64,000 nucleotides of DNA from Psychrobacter glaciei (GCF_014652895.1 NZ_BMZR01000002.1:434001-498000), one strand, 5' to 3'. Numbered from the stretch's first letter, positions 48,694 to 57,185 are shown. A program made the numbers and translations. The notes: generated by a model from the sequence alone, not told the origin.

Positions 48694-49263
48694 ATGAAAA
48701 ATAAAAAAAAGCATCCTTTGTTGAGCAAACGTGAAAAAGCAAAAGCTGCTAAATCGCGCCGTAGAATCTGGATGGCGATTATATTGGCACTGCTATTCAT
48801 TGTTATCGGCTATTTAGTTTGGGCACAATCTGTACCTGAGACTAGCAAAACTGGCAGCAGCTCACCATCAATCGCTGAGCAAAACGAGGCTGCACAGTCT
48901 GCTGCTATGCCAGCAGAAAATGTCCTCAGTGAAGTCAATAGTGATGACGCTATAATGAGTGAAGCGACTGCCCTTGATCAGAATGCGACCACCACTGATA
49001 CAGCTGACAACTTAAATAGTCAAGTACCAAAACCTGCTACGATCTTAAGCGCTCCTTTACCAAAGACGGATAGTCTGGCCAAAGAAGAAATTGATCGCTT
49101 AGAAGATGAGCGTAAACGCTGGGCTGCCCAAGAAAAGCTGGCAGCTGAGCAATTAGCGATGAATAAAAAATTGACGGATATGAAGGAAGATCAAATTGCC
49201 TTGCTCGAACAACAAATCGCACAATTAGAAGCAGAAAGTACCGTACAAGCTAAGGTAGAATAA
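48694..49263 (+). CDS. Single-pass membrane protein with coiled coil, unknown function
   Basis: 189 residues. A very basic N-terminus (MKNKKKHPLLSKREKAKAAKSRRR) is followed by one transmembrane helix (IWMAIILALLFIVIGYLVWA, about residues 25-44). Then come a Ser/Ala/Asp low-complexity periplasmic linker and a long charged helix (LAKEEIDRLEDERKRWAAQ and LTDMKEDQIALLEQQIAQLE) likely to form a coiled coil. N-in orientation is expected from the positive-inside rule. It is upstream of the macro-like gene with a 27-bp gap, probably co-transcribed. No homologue is recognised. Confidence 0.75.
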   Translation: MKNKKKHPLLSKREKAKAAKSRRRIWMAIILALLFIVIGYLVWAQSVPETSKTGSSSPSIAEQNEAAQSAAMPAENVLSEVNSDDAIMSEATALDQNATTTDTADNLNSQVPKPATILSAPLPKTDSLAKEEIDRLEDERKRWAAQEKLAAEQLAMNKKLTDMKEDQIALLEQQIAQLEAESTVQAKVE

Positions 49264-49290
49264 ACATACTATTTTTTGAAGGGGCTGACA

Positions 49291-49863
49291 ATGGCGAATC
49301 TACAATTGACGCATGCCCCTATTTTAAATAGCAGTGCCCAATTACTTATCTTACCAGTTAATACTGCTGGCATCCTGCTCGACCCTATCCTCGCACGAAC
49401 CAAGACGCTATTCGCTGATAACTACCATCACTATCGTCGCGCGTGCCGTGACGGTAGTCTAAACGCTGGTAGCTGTTTACTCCACAAACGCACACGAGAA
49501 CAGTCTGGCCTTGGCGTCAGCAGTAATGGTAATCAACCCAGTTATATTGCCAATCTTGTTATCTCAGATCACCCTTATCATCCGACGCGGTCGCGCTGGC
49601 TCACTGACGCTTTAACAGACTTGCACCATCAGCTTATTCCTCTTATTCGCCATCAAGGCATCCGCAGAATTGCCCTATTTGCCCGCCCGCTTATCGATAG
49701 TCATTTACACAGTACTGTAGGCAGTTCGCCTCCTGAATCGAACGTCGCAAACTCATTGCCATTAGACTGGCATCTCGATATCTTGCCTTTACTGACGCAG
49801 AAACTACAAGACCTTCCTAAGCTGCGTATTGATGTGCACGTACCCAAAAGTATCGAGATCTAA
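49291..49863 (+). CDS. Possible macro-domain-like protein
   Basis: 190 residues from ATG 49291, with AAGGGG 8 nt upstream; the frame also opens at a TTG at 49276. The segment LLILPVNTAGILLDPILART, then NYHHYRRACRDGSLNAGSCLL, follows the order of the TARG1/DarG-type macro domain (VNxxGxMGxGLA... Y...c..G.l..G), where ADP-ribose binds. Several glycines of the canonical loop are replaced (MGKG reads LLDP). Later, LTDALTDLHHQLIPLIRHQGIRRIALF fits the macro fold. ADP-ribose or nucleic-acid binding is a hypothesis. Confidence 0.55.
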   Translation: MANLQLTHAPILNSSAQLLILPVNTAGILLDPILARTKTLFADNYHHYRRACRDGSLNAGSCLLHKRTREQSGLGVSSNGNQPSYIANLVISDHPYHPTRSRWLTDALTDLHHQLIPLIRHQGIRRIALFARPLIDSHLHSTVGSSPPESNVANSLPLDWHLDILPLLTQKLQDLPKLRIDVHVPKSIEI

Positions 49864-50006
49864 GAACAAATAGAACGTTTGTTGGTGCATAGCACAATCT
49901 TTAACATTCAAAAAACATGACACCGATAATGGCTTGAATGCTATGCTAAATGAGTGTTTACTGTTTGAGAAAGCACGGTTATTTATTATAAGGATAAGGA
50001 TACCCT

Positions 50007-50927
50007 ATGAAAATACTTAGAACCCCCGATTCATGCTTTGAAAACCTACCCGATTACGGTTTTTCGCCGCATTATATGATGGTCGATGATGGCGAAGGCG
50101 GTGAGCTGCGTGTACATTATCTCGATGAAGGTCCCAAGGATGCCGATCCGATTTTACTACTACATGGCGAGCCTTCATGGTGTTATCTATATCGTAAAGT
50201 AATACCGATACTGACAGCGGCTGGACATCGTGTCATCGCGCCAGATCTCCCTGGTTTTGGCCGCTCAGATAAACCTGCCGCCCGTACGGATTATACCTAC
50301 CAGCGCCATGTCGACTGGATGCAATCCGTACTTGATCAGTTAGATTTAACAAATATCACATTATTTTGTCAAGACTGGGGTGGCCTAATTGGTCTACGTC
50401 TCGTGGCAGAAAATCCAGATAGATTTGCTCGAGTAGCAGCTGGCAATACCATGCTCCCCACAGGAGATCACGATCCAGGAGAAAGCTTCCGCAAGTGGCA
50501 GCAATTCTCACAAGATACTCCGAAGTTTCATGTCGGCAGCATTATTAATAGTGGCACTACGACCGAACTATCACAGGCAGTAATCGATGCTTATAATGCA
50601 CCCTTCCCTGATGAATCCTATAAAGAAGGTGCAAGACAGTTCCCCATACTAGTACCGACCACACCGGACGATCCTGCTTCAACAAAAAACCGTGCCGCCT
50701 GGGGCGAGCTTGGCAAGTTTAATAAACCTTTCATTACCCTGTTTAGCGATTCTGACCCTGTCACTGGTGGTGGTGATCGAATCATGCAAAAACTTATCCC
50801 TGGAACTAAAGGTCAAAACCATAGCACTATTATTAACGGTGGTCATTTCTTACAAGAAGACCAAGGCGAAAAATTGGCTGAGCTACTGGCTCAGTTTATT
50901 GCTGACAACCCTATTAATAATGATTAA
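50007..50927 (+). CDS. Haloalkane dehalogenase (HLD-I type alpha/beta hydrolase)
   Basis: 306 residues. Hydrolyses carbon-halogen bonds in haloalkanes to alcohol plus halide if the assignment is right. Seen: HGEPSW (His53-Trp58), the nucleophile segment CQDWGGLIGLRL (Asp123, with halide-stabilising Trp124), the acid region LFSDSDPVTGG (about residues 249-255), and the catalytic His280 in NGGHFLQED. Related epoxide hydrolases have a similar layout, but HGEPSW plus QDWGG is typical of dehalogenases. AAGGATAAGGATA precedes the ATG. It stands alone. Confidence 0.87.
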   Translation: MKILRTPDSCFENLPDYGFSPHYMMVDDGEGGELRVHYLDEGPKDADPILLLHGEPSWCYLYRKVIPILTAAGHRVIAPDLPGFGRSDKPAARTDYTYQRHVDWMQSVLDQLDLTNITLFCQDWGGLIGLRLVAENPDRFARVAAGNTMLPTGDHDPGESFRKWQQFSQDTPKFHVGSIINSGTTTELSQAVIDAYNAPFPDESYKEGARQFPILVPTTPDDPASTKNRAAWGELGKFNKPFITLFSDSDPVTGGGDRIMQKLIPGTKGQNHSTIINGGHFLQEDQGEKLAELLAQFIADNPINND

Positions 50928-50970
50928 GAAAATTTAATATTTTCTTCGTTATCACATGCAGCTCAATTGT

Positions 50971-51025
50971 TACCGTTTAATGCTTTAAACCATGGCATGT
51001 ATCTTCCTGTAGGCATTAAACGGTA
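50971..51025. repeat. 13-bp perfect inverted repeat after the dehalogenase gene
   Basis: TACCGTTTAATGC (50971-50983) and GCATTAAACGGTA (51013-51025) are exact complements separated by 29 bp, which contain CCATGGCATG. No T-run follows on either strand, so it is an untypical terminator. It could be a structured 3' end or a protein-binding site. It lies between the dehalogenase gene and the Lys/Asp/Ser-rich gene. Confidence 0.75.
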
Positions 51026-51133
51026 TATTTATATCCATATATTGATAAAAAAATGCGCTTAGCTTAGTATCCATTTTATAGGCAAATACTATAAAAACTT
51101 ATTACATTCAAATTTAAATAAGGATAACAAGCT

Positions 51134-51769
51134 ATGTCAAACAACAATGCAAAAAACGATGCTGCTGAAAATTCAAAAAAATCTACCAACAATAAAGCAG
51201 TGACTGGCGTAGAAGTGGTCAGAGAGGATACCGTGGTATTTGAGGACGGCGACTTTGAAGCGTACAACGCTGAGCATGACTACGAGGAAGCTAAAGACGA
51301 TAGTACTGCTAAAAGTGATATGTCAGATAAAGCAAGTAAGAATAAAGATTCTGATAAAAATCAAAAATCTAATAAAGATGACAAATCTAATAGTGACGAT
51401 AAAGACGCTCAGTCTGACAAAAACACCAAAGACAGCAAGTCTAATCAAAAAGACAAGACCAGCAAAAAAGATAATGCTGATCAAGAGGATAAATCTAGCA
51501 TTACCATGGCAGGCATTTATCAGTGGGCGTCAAAGCTGAAAGACGACTTTAAATCTGATGCTAGTGGTATGACTCAGGATGTCTCTGAAAAAGCGACGGC
51601 TATGATGCTTGGCAAACTATTGGATGCGGTAGATCTTGAATTAGCGGCCTTTGATAAGAGCTTAGACGTTGCCAAAAATTTGGTCGCGACGGCTGAAGAA
51701 AGACGCAAAAAGATCGCTGCTAAAAAAGAAAAATATCAGGGTATGATCGACAAGTTAGATCAAGAATAG
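51134..51769 (+). CDS. Charged low-complexity (Lys/Asp/Ser-rich) protein of unknown function
   Basis: 211 residues. An N-terminal part with VEVVREDTVVFEDGDFEAYN is followed by an extreme Lys/Asp/Ser/Asn tract (about residues 52-122), which is likely disordered. A structured C-terminal helical part contains MAGIYQWASKLKDDFKS, MMLGKLLDAVDLELAAFDKS and the basic helix AEERRKKIAAKKEKYQ. No signal peptide or transmembrane helix, so probably cytoplasmic. AAGGATAAC precedes the ATG. Base composition of the tract is A-rich. It is not a domain I can name. A terminator follows. Confidence 0.7.
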   Translation: MSNNNAKNDAAENSKKSTNNKAVTGVEVVREDTVVFEDGDFEAYNAEHDYEEAKDDSTAKSDMSDKASKNKDSDKNQKSNKDDKSNSDDKDAQSDKNTKDSKSNQKDKTSKKDNADQEDKSSITMAGIYQWASKLKDDFKSDASGMTQDVSEKATAMMLGKLLDAVDLELAAFDKSLDVAKNLVATAEERRKKIAAKKEKYQGMIDKLDQE

Positions 51770-51808
51770 TTACTCTGGTTAATTAAACAATTATTCTAGA
51801 GTTTTATC

Positions 51809-51857
51809 AATCCAATGTTGAACGTTTGAAATGGGCGTTTGGCGTTGGATTTTTTAT
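51809..51857 (+). terminator. Terminator of the charged-protein gene
   Basis: A 16-bp stem (51809-51824 with 51836-51851) using several G-U pairs, an 11-nt loop and a T-tract, 40 bp past the stop codon. Confidence 0.82.
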
Positions 51858-51935
51858 TGTCAGTGCTTAGGTATGATTTTATTAAAATGAAATGTCATTG
51901 AATAGATTGGAGGAAGACAGCAACATTCAACCTGA

Positions 51936-52042
51936 TATAGTTGAATTCAAATAATTTCGATACAAGGAAACCGAGCGCAAGTTATATATTAGTATGCTTA
52001 GCGAGAATGACGATATAGCGGATTTATATGAATTTGACTATA
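51936..52042. mobile_element. MITE-like element with 24-bp terminal inverted repeats
   Basis: 107 bp noncoding. The left end TATAGTTGAATTCAAATAAT (from 51936) and the reverse complement of the right end (TATAGTCAAATTCATATAAA, ending at 52042) match at 19 of 24 positions. No ORF and no transposase. It overlaps the next element by the last two bases and shares a perfect 18-bp palindrome (52033-52050) with it. Confidence 0.65.
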
Positions 52043-52190
52043 TAGTCAAAATACCCCAAAAACGCTACGATACTGCTGATATTAATTTTTCGTAGCCTCT
52101 GTCTGCACAGGCACAGCAAGCAAGCAAGCAAGCAAGAAAAATTGATCTCAGCAGTGCGTGATGTCTCGGTATTACTTTTCACTGACTATA
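52041..52190. mobile_element. MITE-like interspersed repeat, copy A
   Basis: 150 bp bounded by TATAGTC (52041-52047) and GACTATA (52184-52190), with the 10-bp direct repeat TGACTATATA at 52035 and 52183. It contains CGTAGCCTCTG, a (GCAA)n microsatellite of about five units near 52115-52135, and AAAAATTGATCTCAGCAGTGCG. The interior and ends align with 28252-28390 in this window. This sequence family is one I recognise as common in Psychrobacter genomes (memory, not a search). Noncoding, between the charged-protein terminator and the pnp terminator. Confidence 0.75.
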
Positions 52191-52215
52191 TAAATGTAAA
52201 TACTTATTTAGCCAT

Positions 52216-52264
52216 AAAAAAACCGCCTTGAGTGCTATTAACTAACAGCCCAAAGCGGTTTTTT
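52216..52264 (-). terminator. Rho-independent terminator after pnp
   Basis: AAAAACCGC and GCGGTTTTT arms with a partly paired interior (52217-52226 with 52255-52264). The T-run on the minus strand lies 18-65 bp past the pnp stop. Confidence 0.82.
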
Positions 52265-52281
52265 ATATCAAGCGAAGATAT

Positions 52282-54411
52282 TTATTCAGCAGTTGGGGTT
52301 GAACCCTGCTCAACGCCTTTCATAGTCAACTTAATGCGACCACGGTTATCAACGTCTTGTACGAGTACCTTAACGGTTTGACCTTCTTTTAAATAATCTG
52401 ATACATTCTCAACGCGCTCTTCTGCGATTTGTGAGATATGCACTAGACCATCAGTGTTTGGCAAGACGTTAACGAACGCACCGAAGTCAACGATACGAGC
52501 GACCGTACCTTCGTAAGTTTTGCCCACTTCAACTTCAGCAGTCAATGCTTCGATTTTACCGATAGCTGCTTTGGTTGCTGCTTTGTTTTCACCAAAGATA
52601 CGAATCGTGCCACCATCATCGATATCGATAACTGCGCCAGTTTCTTCCGTTAGCTGACGAATCATCGCGCCGCCTTTACCGATGACGTCACGGATTTTGT
52701 CCGGATTGATTTCGATAACGGCATAGTTAGGGGCATGCGCATTGATTTCAGTACGGCTCTCAGGCAATACTTTATTCATCGCATCTAGGATATGGATACG
52801 ACCAGCATGTGCTTGCTTAAGCGCTTGCTCCATGATGTCAGGGGTAATACCTTCGATTTTGATGTCCATCTGAAGCGCAGTAATACCGTCTTTAGAACCA
52901 GCAACTTTAAAGTCCATATCACCAAGATGATCTTCATCACCTAAGATGTCTGATAGTACAGCGAAACGCTCGCCTTCTTTAACCAGACCCATCGCGATAC
53001 CAGCAACTGGGGCTTTAATTGGTACGCCTGCATCCATCAATGCCAAACTTGCACCACAAACAGACGCCATAGAAGATGAACCATTTGATTCAGTAATCTC
53101 TGACACCACACGGATGACATACGGGAAGCGTTCGCTATCTGGAAGCATTGCTTGTACACCGCGACGTGCTAAACGGCCATGACCGATTTCACGACGTTTT
53201 GGAATACCTTCACGACCCGTTTCACCGACTGAGAAATGCGGGAAGTTATAATGCAGCATGAAATGATCACGGATAGTGCCACCTAGTGAGTCAATCATGT
53301 TGACGTCACGGCTGTTGCCAAGAGTAGTTGTAACCAATGCTTGCGTCTCACCACGTGTGAACAATGCTGAACCATGCGTATATGGCAATACACCAACTTG
53401 CACATCAAGCGCACGAACGGTTTCAGGGTCACGACCATCAATACGCGGCTTACCTGATAAGATATTGTCACGCACCGTACGATACTTAAGATCGTTATAG
53501 ATTTCTTTAAGCTCAGATACCGTATCAGCATAGGCTTCTGACTCAGCATCACCAGCAAGCGTATCAATAATTGATTGCTTAATTTCGTCAAGCTTAGTGT
53601 AGCGCGCTTGTTTATCAGTAATCGTATAAGCGTCAGCAACTTGCTCGCCAAACTGCTCTTTCATGCTGCTGGTAAGCGCTTGATCACGCTCAGGGGCGCT
53701 ATACTGCTGCTTAGCAGTACCGATTTCTTCAGCCATTGATGCAATGTTATCAATAACGATTTGCTGCTGTTGATGACCGTAAAGTACTGCACCTAGCATC
53801 TGATCTTCTGAAAGCTCTGCTGCTTCTGATTCAACCATCAATACGGCAGACTTAGTACCAGCCACAACCAAATCAAGATCGCTCTCTTTGAGCTGCTCGA
53901 TTGTTGGGTTCAGTACGTACTCACCATTGATGAAGCCAACACGGGCAGCTGCGACTGGACCATTGAATGGCGCGTCAGAGATAGCCAGTGCCGCTGAAGC
54001 ACCAATTAATGCAGCGATATCTGCTGATTGAGTCTTATCTGACGATACAACCGTCGCAGTAATCTGAATTTCATTCACATAACCTTCAGGGAATAGTGGA
54101 CGAATCGGACGGTCAATCAAGCGCGACGTTAATGTTTCAAACTCGCTCGCACGGCCTTCACGTTTGCCATAAGCACCTGGGATTTTACCCGCTGCGTACA
54201 TTTTTTCTTGATAGTTGACGGTCAATGGAAAGAAGTTTTGGCCTTCTTTCGCATCAGGCTTAACAACGGCAGCCACTAGGACAGTAACACCACCCATGTG
54301 AACTAAAATAGAGTTGGCTTGACGAGCGATACGCCCTGTCTCGATAACAACCTGCTGGCTGCCATATTGGAATTCACGTTTAACAGTATTGAACATTGTC
54401 GGATTTGTCAT
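52282..54411 (-). CDS. pnp: Polyribonucleotide nucleotidyltransferase (PNPase)
   Basis: 3'-5' phosphorolytic exoribonuclease of the RNA degradosome. 709 residues, the normal length. Seen: two RNase PH domains ([38 protein letters not shown] with [20 protein letters not shown]), the catalytic-site region [14 protein letters not shown]-like ([16 protein letters not shown]), the KH domain with [18 protein letters not shown] and the S1 domain ([18 protein letters not shown]). ATG 54411 with AGGA 8 nt upstream. It follows rpsO, as in most gammaproteobacteria, but with a terminator and a long leader between. Confidence 0.98.
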   Translation of the reverse strand: MTNPTMFNTVKREFQYGSQQVVIETGRIARQANSILVHMGGVTVLVAAVVKPDAKEGQNFFPLTVNYQEKMYAAGKIPGAYGKREGRASEFETLTSRLIDRPIRPLFPEGYVNEIQITATVVSSDKTQSADIAALIGASAALAISDAPFNGPVAAARVGFINGEYVLNPTIEQLKESDLDLVVAGTKSAVLMVESEAAELSEDQMLGAVLYGHQQQQIVIDNIASMAEEIGTAKQQYSAPERDQALTSSMKEQFGEQVADAYTITDKQARYTKLDEIKQSIIDTLAGDAESEAYADTVSELKEIYNDLKYRTVRDNILSGKPRIDGRDPETVRALDVQVGVLPYTHGSALFTRGETQALVTTTLGNSRDVNMIDSLGGTIRDHFMLHYNFPHFSVGETGREGIPKRREIGHGRLARRGVQAMLPDSERFPYVIRVVSEITESNGSSSMASVCGASLALMDAGVPIKAPVAGIAMGLVKEGERFAVLSDILGDEDHLGDMDFKVAGSKDGITALQMDIKIEGITPDIMEQALKQAHAGRIHILDAMNKVLPESRTEINAHAPNYAVIEINPDKIRDVIGKGGAMIRQLTEETGAVIDIDDGGTIRIFGENKAATKAAIGKIEALTAEVEVGKTYEGTVARIVDFGAFVNVLPNTDGLVHISQIAEERVENVSDYLKEGQTVKVLVQDVDNRGRIKLTMKGVEQGSTPTAE

Positions 54412-54910
54412 ATAATTTTCCTAATGTTGACTGACGAAAATAATATCAACGTCATAAGCGCGCTGATATTTGTCATTAAAATTCTTTGTCTCTAGCTCCT
54501 GAGGAACAAGTCTCTTATCTGCAAGTCCTATCGATGAGACTGATAGTGTCACCTGCCTATCTTATGCATTTGTCTACAGTAGACATCGTACTATTACATA
54601 TTTTTAGTCGTTCAAATTCGTTTTTTCATCAATATAGTCAAAGCTTATGCCAAGCAGCAACCATACATATACGATGTTTTTTCTATCTTTGCTAAGGTAC
54701 TACAACAGATAGTAGCAATGGCATAAAACTGACCAAGCATTATTTTACAGTGATTTCTAGCCATTGACCAATTAATTGCAAAACAGGGCTGTTGTTTATA
54801 GTCTTCCCTAGATATGACTCAAATCAGCATTGAGTCAACTCTTAGTTTTACAAAAAATTCTCAAACTATACCGTGAAAATATTTGAGATTAATCATCTAT
54901 ATTAACAAGC
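54412..54910. promoter_or_regulatory. Long pnp leader with palindromes
   Basis: About 500 bp between the rpsO terminator and pnp with no ORF of coding character. It contains a perfect 7+1+7 palindrome TGTCTACAGTAGACA (54571-54585) and a perfect 8-bp stem TGACTCAA/TTGAGTCA with a 7-nt loop (54816-54838). In E. coli the pnp leader is a hairpin cut by RNase III for autoregulation; a similar role here is a guess. Confidence 0.45.
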
Positions 54911-54912
54911 AT

Positions 54913-54946
54913 AAAAAAACGGTGTGAAACTATTCCACACCGTTTT
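54913..54946 (-). terminator. Rho-independent terminator after rpsO
   Basis: AAAACGGTGTG (54916-54926) pairs with CACACCGTTTT (54936-54946), with seven T on the minus strand. It lies 120 bp past the rpsO stop. Confidence 0.88.
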
Positions 54947-55066
54947 AGAAAAATCTATTTTATCGATAGCAACAAGCAAGTTCCAAGCGGTTTAGCAAAA
55001 AATTCAAAATAGCGCCACAGGATGGCATTTGTTATTTTAGCGACCGCTCGTACTATTGTCGTTAAA

Positions 55067-55333
55067 TTAACGACGTAGACCCAACTGGCTAATAAGAGTG
55101 GTATAGCGACCAAGATCTTTACCTTTTAGGTAATCAAGCAATTTACGACGCGTGTTAACCATACGGATAAGACCACGACGGCTATGATTATCAGCTTTGT
55201 GTGCTTTAAAATGGTTCTGCAAATCGTTAATACGTGCACTTAGCAAAGCTACTTGAACTTCTGGAGAACCAGTGTCGTTTTCGCCGCGCTGGTATTGAGA
55301 AATGATTTGTTCGCGATCAGTATTAGTTAGCAT
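55067..55333 (-). CDS. rpsO: 30S ribosomal protein S15
   Basis: 88 residues, the family length, from ATG 55333 with GGAG 7 nt upstream; the longer frame to 55363 adds no homology. Seen: [56 protein letters not shown] and [12 protein letters not shown]. It is a primary 16S rRNA-binding protein. It lies upstream of pnp in the same orientation. Confidence 0.98.
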   Translation of the reverse strand: MLTNTDREQIISQYQRGENDTGSPEVQVALLSARINDLQNHFKAHKADNHSRRGLIRMVNTRRKLLDYLKGKDLGRYTTLISQLGLRR

Positions 55334-55736
55334 AAATATCTCCGGCAATGCTAAAAGCTCCAAGATGCACTCAAATTTAAGCCATCTTAAAAGCTATAGA
55401 ATAGTAAATAAAGTAACTTGTACGCCATTCAGGACAACCCTGCATTACTAGAGTTGACCTAGTGTACGACAAGCTCAATGTGTTATAAAAAACCACTTAA
55501 AAACAAGCCAGATATCAGCGGAATATTGCCTAACTCAATCATCTGCTTTAAACAGTAAGTTCAGCAACCTGCTTTATCTAAAATCTTAATTCAAATGTGA
55601 CGGTTATTATACCAAAAAACTGCTGAACTAGCAGCAGTTTTTCATAATAGTTTCATGGCAAGATAAATTGCCAATATAATAATCTAAGGTACATTCACAG
55701 CCACTACAAACATAGCCATTACAAAATTCTAGCGTA
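55334..55736. other. Spacer upstream of rpsO
   Basis: About 400 bp without a gene. It should contain the rpsO promoter and any S15 regulatory leader, but neither could be assigned by eye. It also holds the terminator of the small acidic gene (55615-55642). Confidence 0.4.
55615..55642. terminator. Terminator-like hairpin
   Basis: AAAAACTGCTG (55615-55625) and CAGCAGTTTTT (55632-55642), a perfect 11-bp stem with a 6-nt loop. It can work in both directions. It is 95 bp past the stop of the small acidic gene at 55737. Confidence 0.82.
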
Positions 55737-55913
55737 TTACTTTTTCACATCGCTCTCAGTAGCATTACCACCTAGCTCATCATCAGCAAGAGGGGCTGCC
55801 GTAGTGACTTCCGCTAAACTATCCGGAGTGTCATGTTCGCTAGGGTTGATGTCTTCTGCAAGCTTTTCAATCTCTTTTTCTTGCTCGTCCATATTATTCG
55901 GTGAATTACTCAT
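55737..55913 (-). CDS. Small acidic protein, unknown function (58 aa)
   Basis: 58 residues from ATG 55913 with AGGAG 6 nt upstream; the longer frame to 55994 has a hydrophobic, unlikely extension. Sequence begins MSNSPNNMDEQEKEIEKLAE and is rich in Glu, Asp, Ala and Pro, likely disordered. Same start style (MSNS-) as the next small gene 109 bp upstream. No homologue is recognised. Possibly stress-related given the PfpI-like neighbour, but this is speculation. Confidence 0.6.
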   Translation of the reverse strand: MSNSPNNMDEQEKEIEKLAEDINPSEHDTPDSLAEVTTAAPLADDELGGNATESDVKK

Positions 55914-56021
55914 ATTAGCTCCTAAGTTATTATTTTCTGAACTATTTAGTTTTATAATTATTGATACCAAGCTAAAAAAATGTAATAGCGTCACCCAGCT
56001 ATGAGTGACACTTTAAATACT

Positions 56022-56183
56022 CTACTTGTCTTTTTTAGCATTTTCTAAATTGTCCGCAATACGATCTGCCGCTGCTTCTGACTCTTCAGTATGGTTATTT
56101 TCGGTTTGGCTTTTAAGAGCTGCAGTTGCTGATTCAGAACGTTGTTGCTCAAGCTTGGTATCGTTTGGATTAGAGTTTGACAT
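56022..56183 (-). CDS. Small hydrophilic protein, unknown function (53 aa)
   Basis: 53 residues, start MSNSNPNDTKLEQQRSESAT, end LENAKKDK. It lacks Cys, Trp and Tyr. GAGGA stands 8 nt before ATG 56183 and the stop TAG is at 56022. High Glu, Asn, Ser, Ala and Lys content suggests a disordered or helical stress-type protein. It lies between the PfpI-like gene (82 bp upstream) and the 58-residue acidic gene, all on the same strand. Confidence 0.6.
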   Translation of the reverse strand: MSNSNPNDTKLEQQRSESATAALKSQTENNHTEESEAAADRIADNLENAKKDK

Positions 56184-56264
56184 AATATTTTCCTCGATCA
56201 TGGTTGGTTATAGTTATTGGTAGATTAATGTTATATGTTCATCGTTAATGCCTGATAAAGCCAG

Positions 56265-56789
56265 TTAAGACAAGGCTTTATCGATAGCATCAACGAAATT
56301 TTCGATATCATCTGGATTACGTGAAGTAATTAAGTTACCGTCAATTTGTACGGTTTTATCAACGAAATTTGCTCCCGCATTTTCCAAATCTGTTTGCAAT
56401 GAGTGGTACGCCGTTAAGGTCTTACCTTTTGCGATACCCGTGTTAATAAGTACCCAAGGTGCATGACAAATAACCGCCAACGGTTTACTTGCTTCATTAA
56501 TTGCATTGATTATACTGTGAGCTTCTTTATTGCCTCGAATGGTATCCGCATTTACAGTACCACCTGGCACTACTAGCGCGTCATAATCATCAACTTTAGC
56601 CTCACTTGCAAAGATGTCAGCGGTGAAAGTGTCACCTTTATTGACATCCTGATTCATCGCTTGAACTTTTTTGTCTTCGTTAGTAGTAATAAGCAATGTG
56701 TTATAACCTTTTTCTTTTAGTTGGTTATTAACATCTTCATACTCTGCTTGTTCAAAATTATTGTGTAGTAAGAAAGCGATCGTTTTCAT
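56265..56789 (-). CDS. DJ-1/PfpI-superfamily protein
   Basis: 174 residues, one DJ-1/PfpI domain. Seen: the conserved acidic residue in NNFEQAEYEDV (Glu), the strand DALVVPGGTVNADTIRG, the nucleophile elbow AVICHAPWVLINTG with Cys108 and His109, and TAYHSLQTDLENAGANFVD. Similar proteins (YhbO, general stress protein 18) protect against oxidative or electrophile stress; a glyoxalase/deglycase role is debated. The precise reaction here is unknown. AGGA-like RBS upstream. Confidence 0.9.
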   Translation of the reverse strand: MKTIAFLLHNNFEQAEYEDVNNQLKEKGYNTLLITTNEDKKVQAMNQDVNKGDTFTADIFASEAKVDDYDALVVPGGTVNADTIRGNKEAHSIINAINEASKPLAVICHAPWVLINTGIAKGKTLTAYHSLQTDLENAGANFVDKTVQIDGNLITSRNPDDIENFVDAIDKALS

Positions 56790-57185
56790 AATATTCCTCG
56801 TCTTTATATTTGTGATTCTATTATTGATTTATCTGTTTTTTTTATTATGAGTACTTTTTGTTTTTATAGTACTTCTTTGTTGTTATTTAGTGTTGAGACT
56901 CCAGTAGCAAAAATTTCCTTGTTGAAACTATTCCCTAAGCGTTTTTTATTATTGTAAATTTTTCTTATTAGTGTATTTTTTATTTTTATAGTATCAATGA
57001 TGTTGTCTAGCTTTCCCTAGCTGACTTATCTAATGTACAAAAAAAACAGGTTTCACCATAGGTGAAACCTGCAATAAAATGTGAGGATATGTGATTAGTG
57101 TAAACTGTTAGTAAGTATAAAGAGGATTAATTGGCTCATAGCCACATGAAGCATACGAACTATGAAAAGCTTAGCAAATATAACT
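56790..57185. other. Spacer between truB and the PfpI-like gene
   Basis: 396 bp, strongly AT-rich with T-tracts. It contains the truB terminator (57036-57071) and presumably the promoter of the PfpI-like gene, for which a TATAAT-like hexamer could not be chosen with confidence. No ORF. Confidence 0.4.
57036..57071 (-). terminator. Rho-independent terminator after truB
   Basis: CAGGTTTCACC (57047-57057) and GGTGAAACCTG (57061-57071), a perfect 11-bp stem with a 3-nt loop. The minus strand continues with a run of T. It lies 115 bp past the truB stop and closes the rimP-nusA-infB-rbfA-truB unit. Confidence 0.9.
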
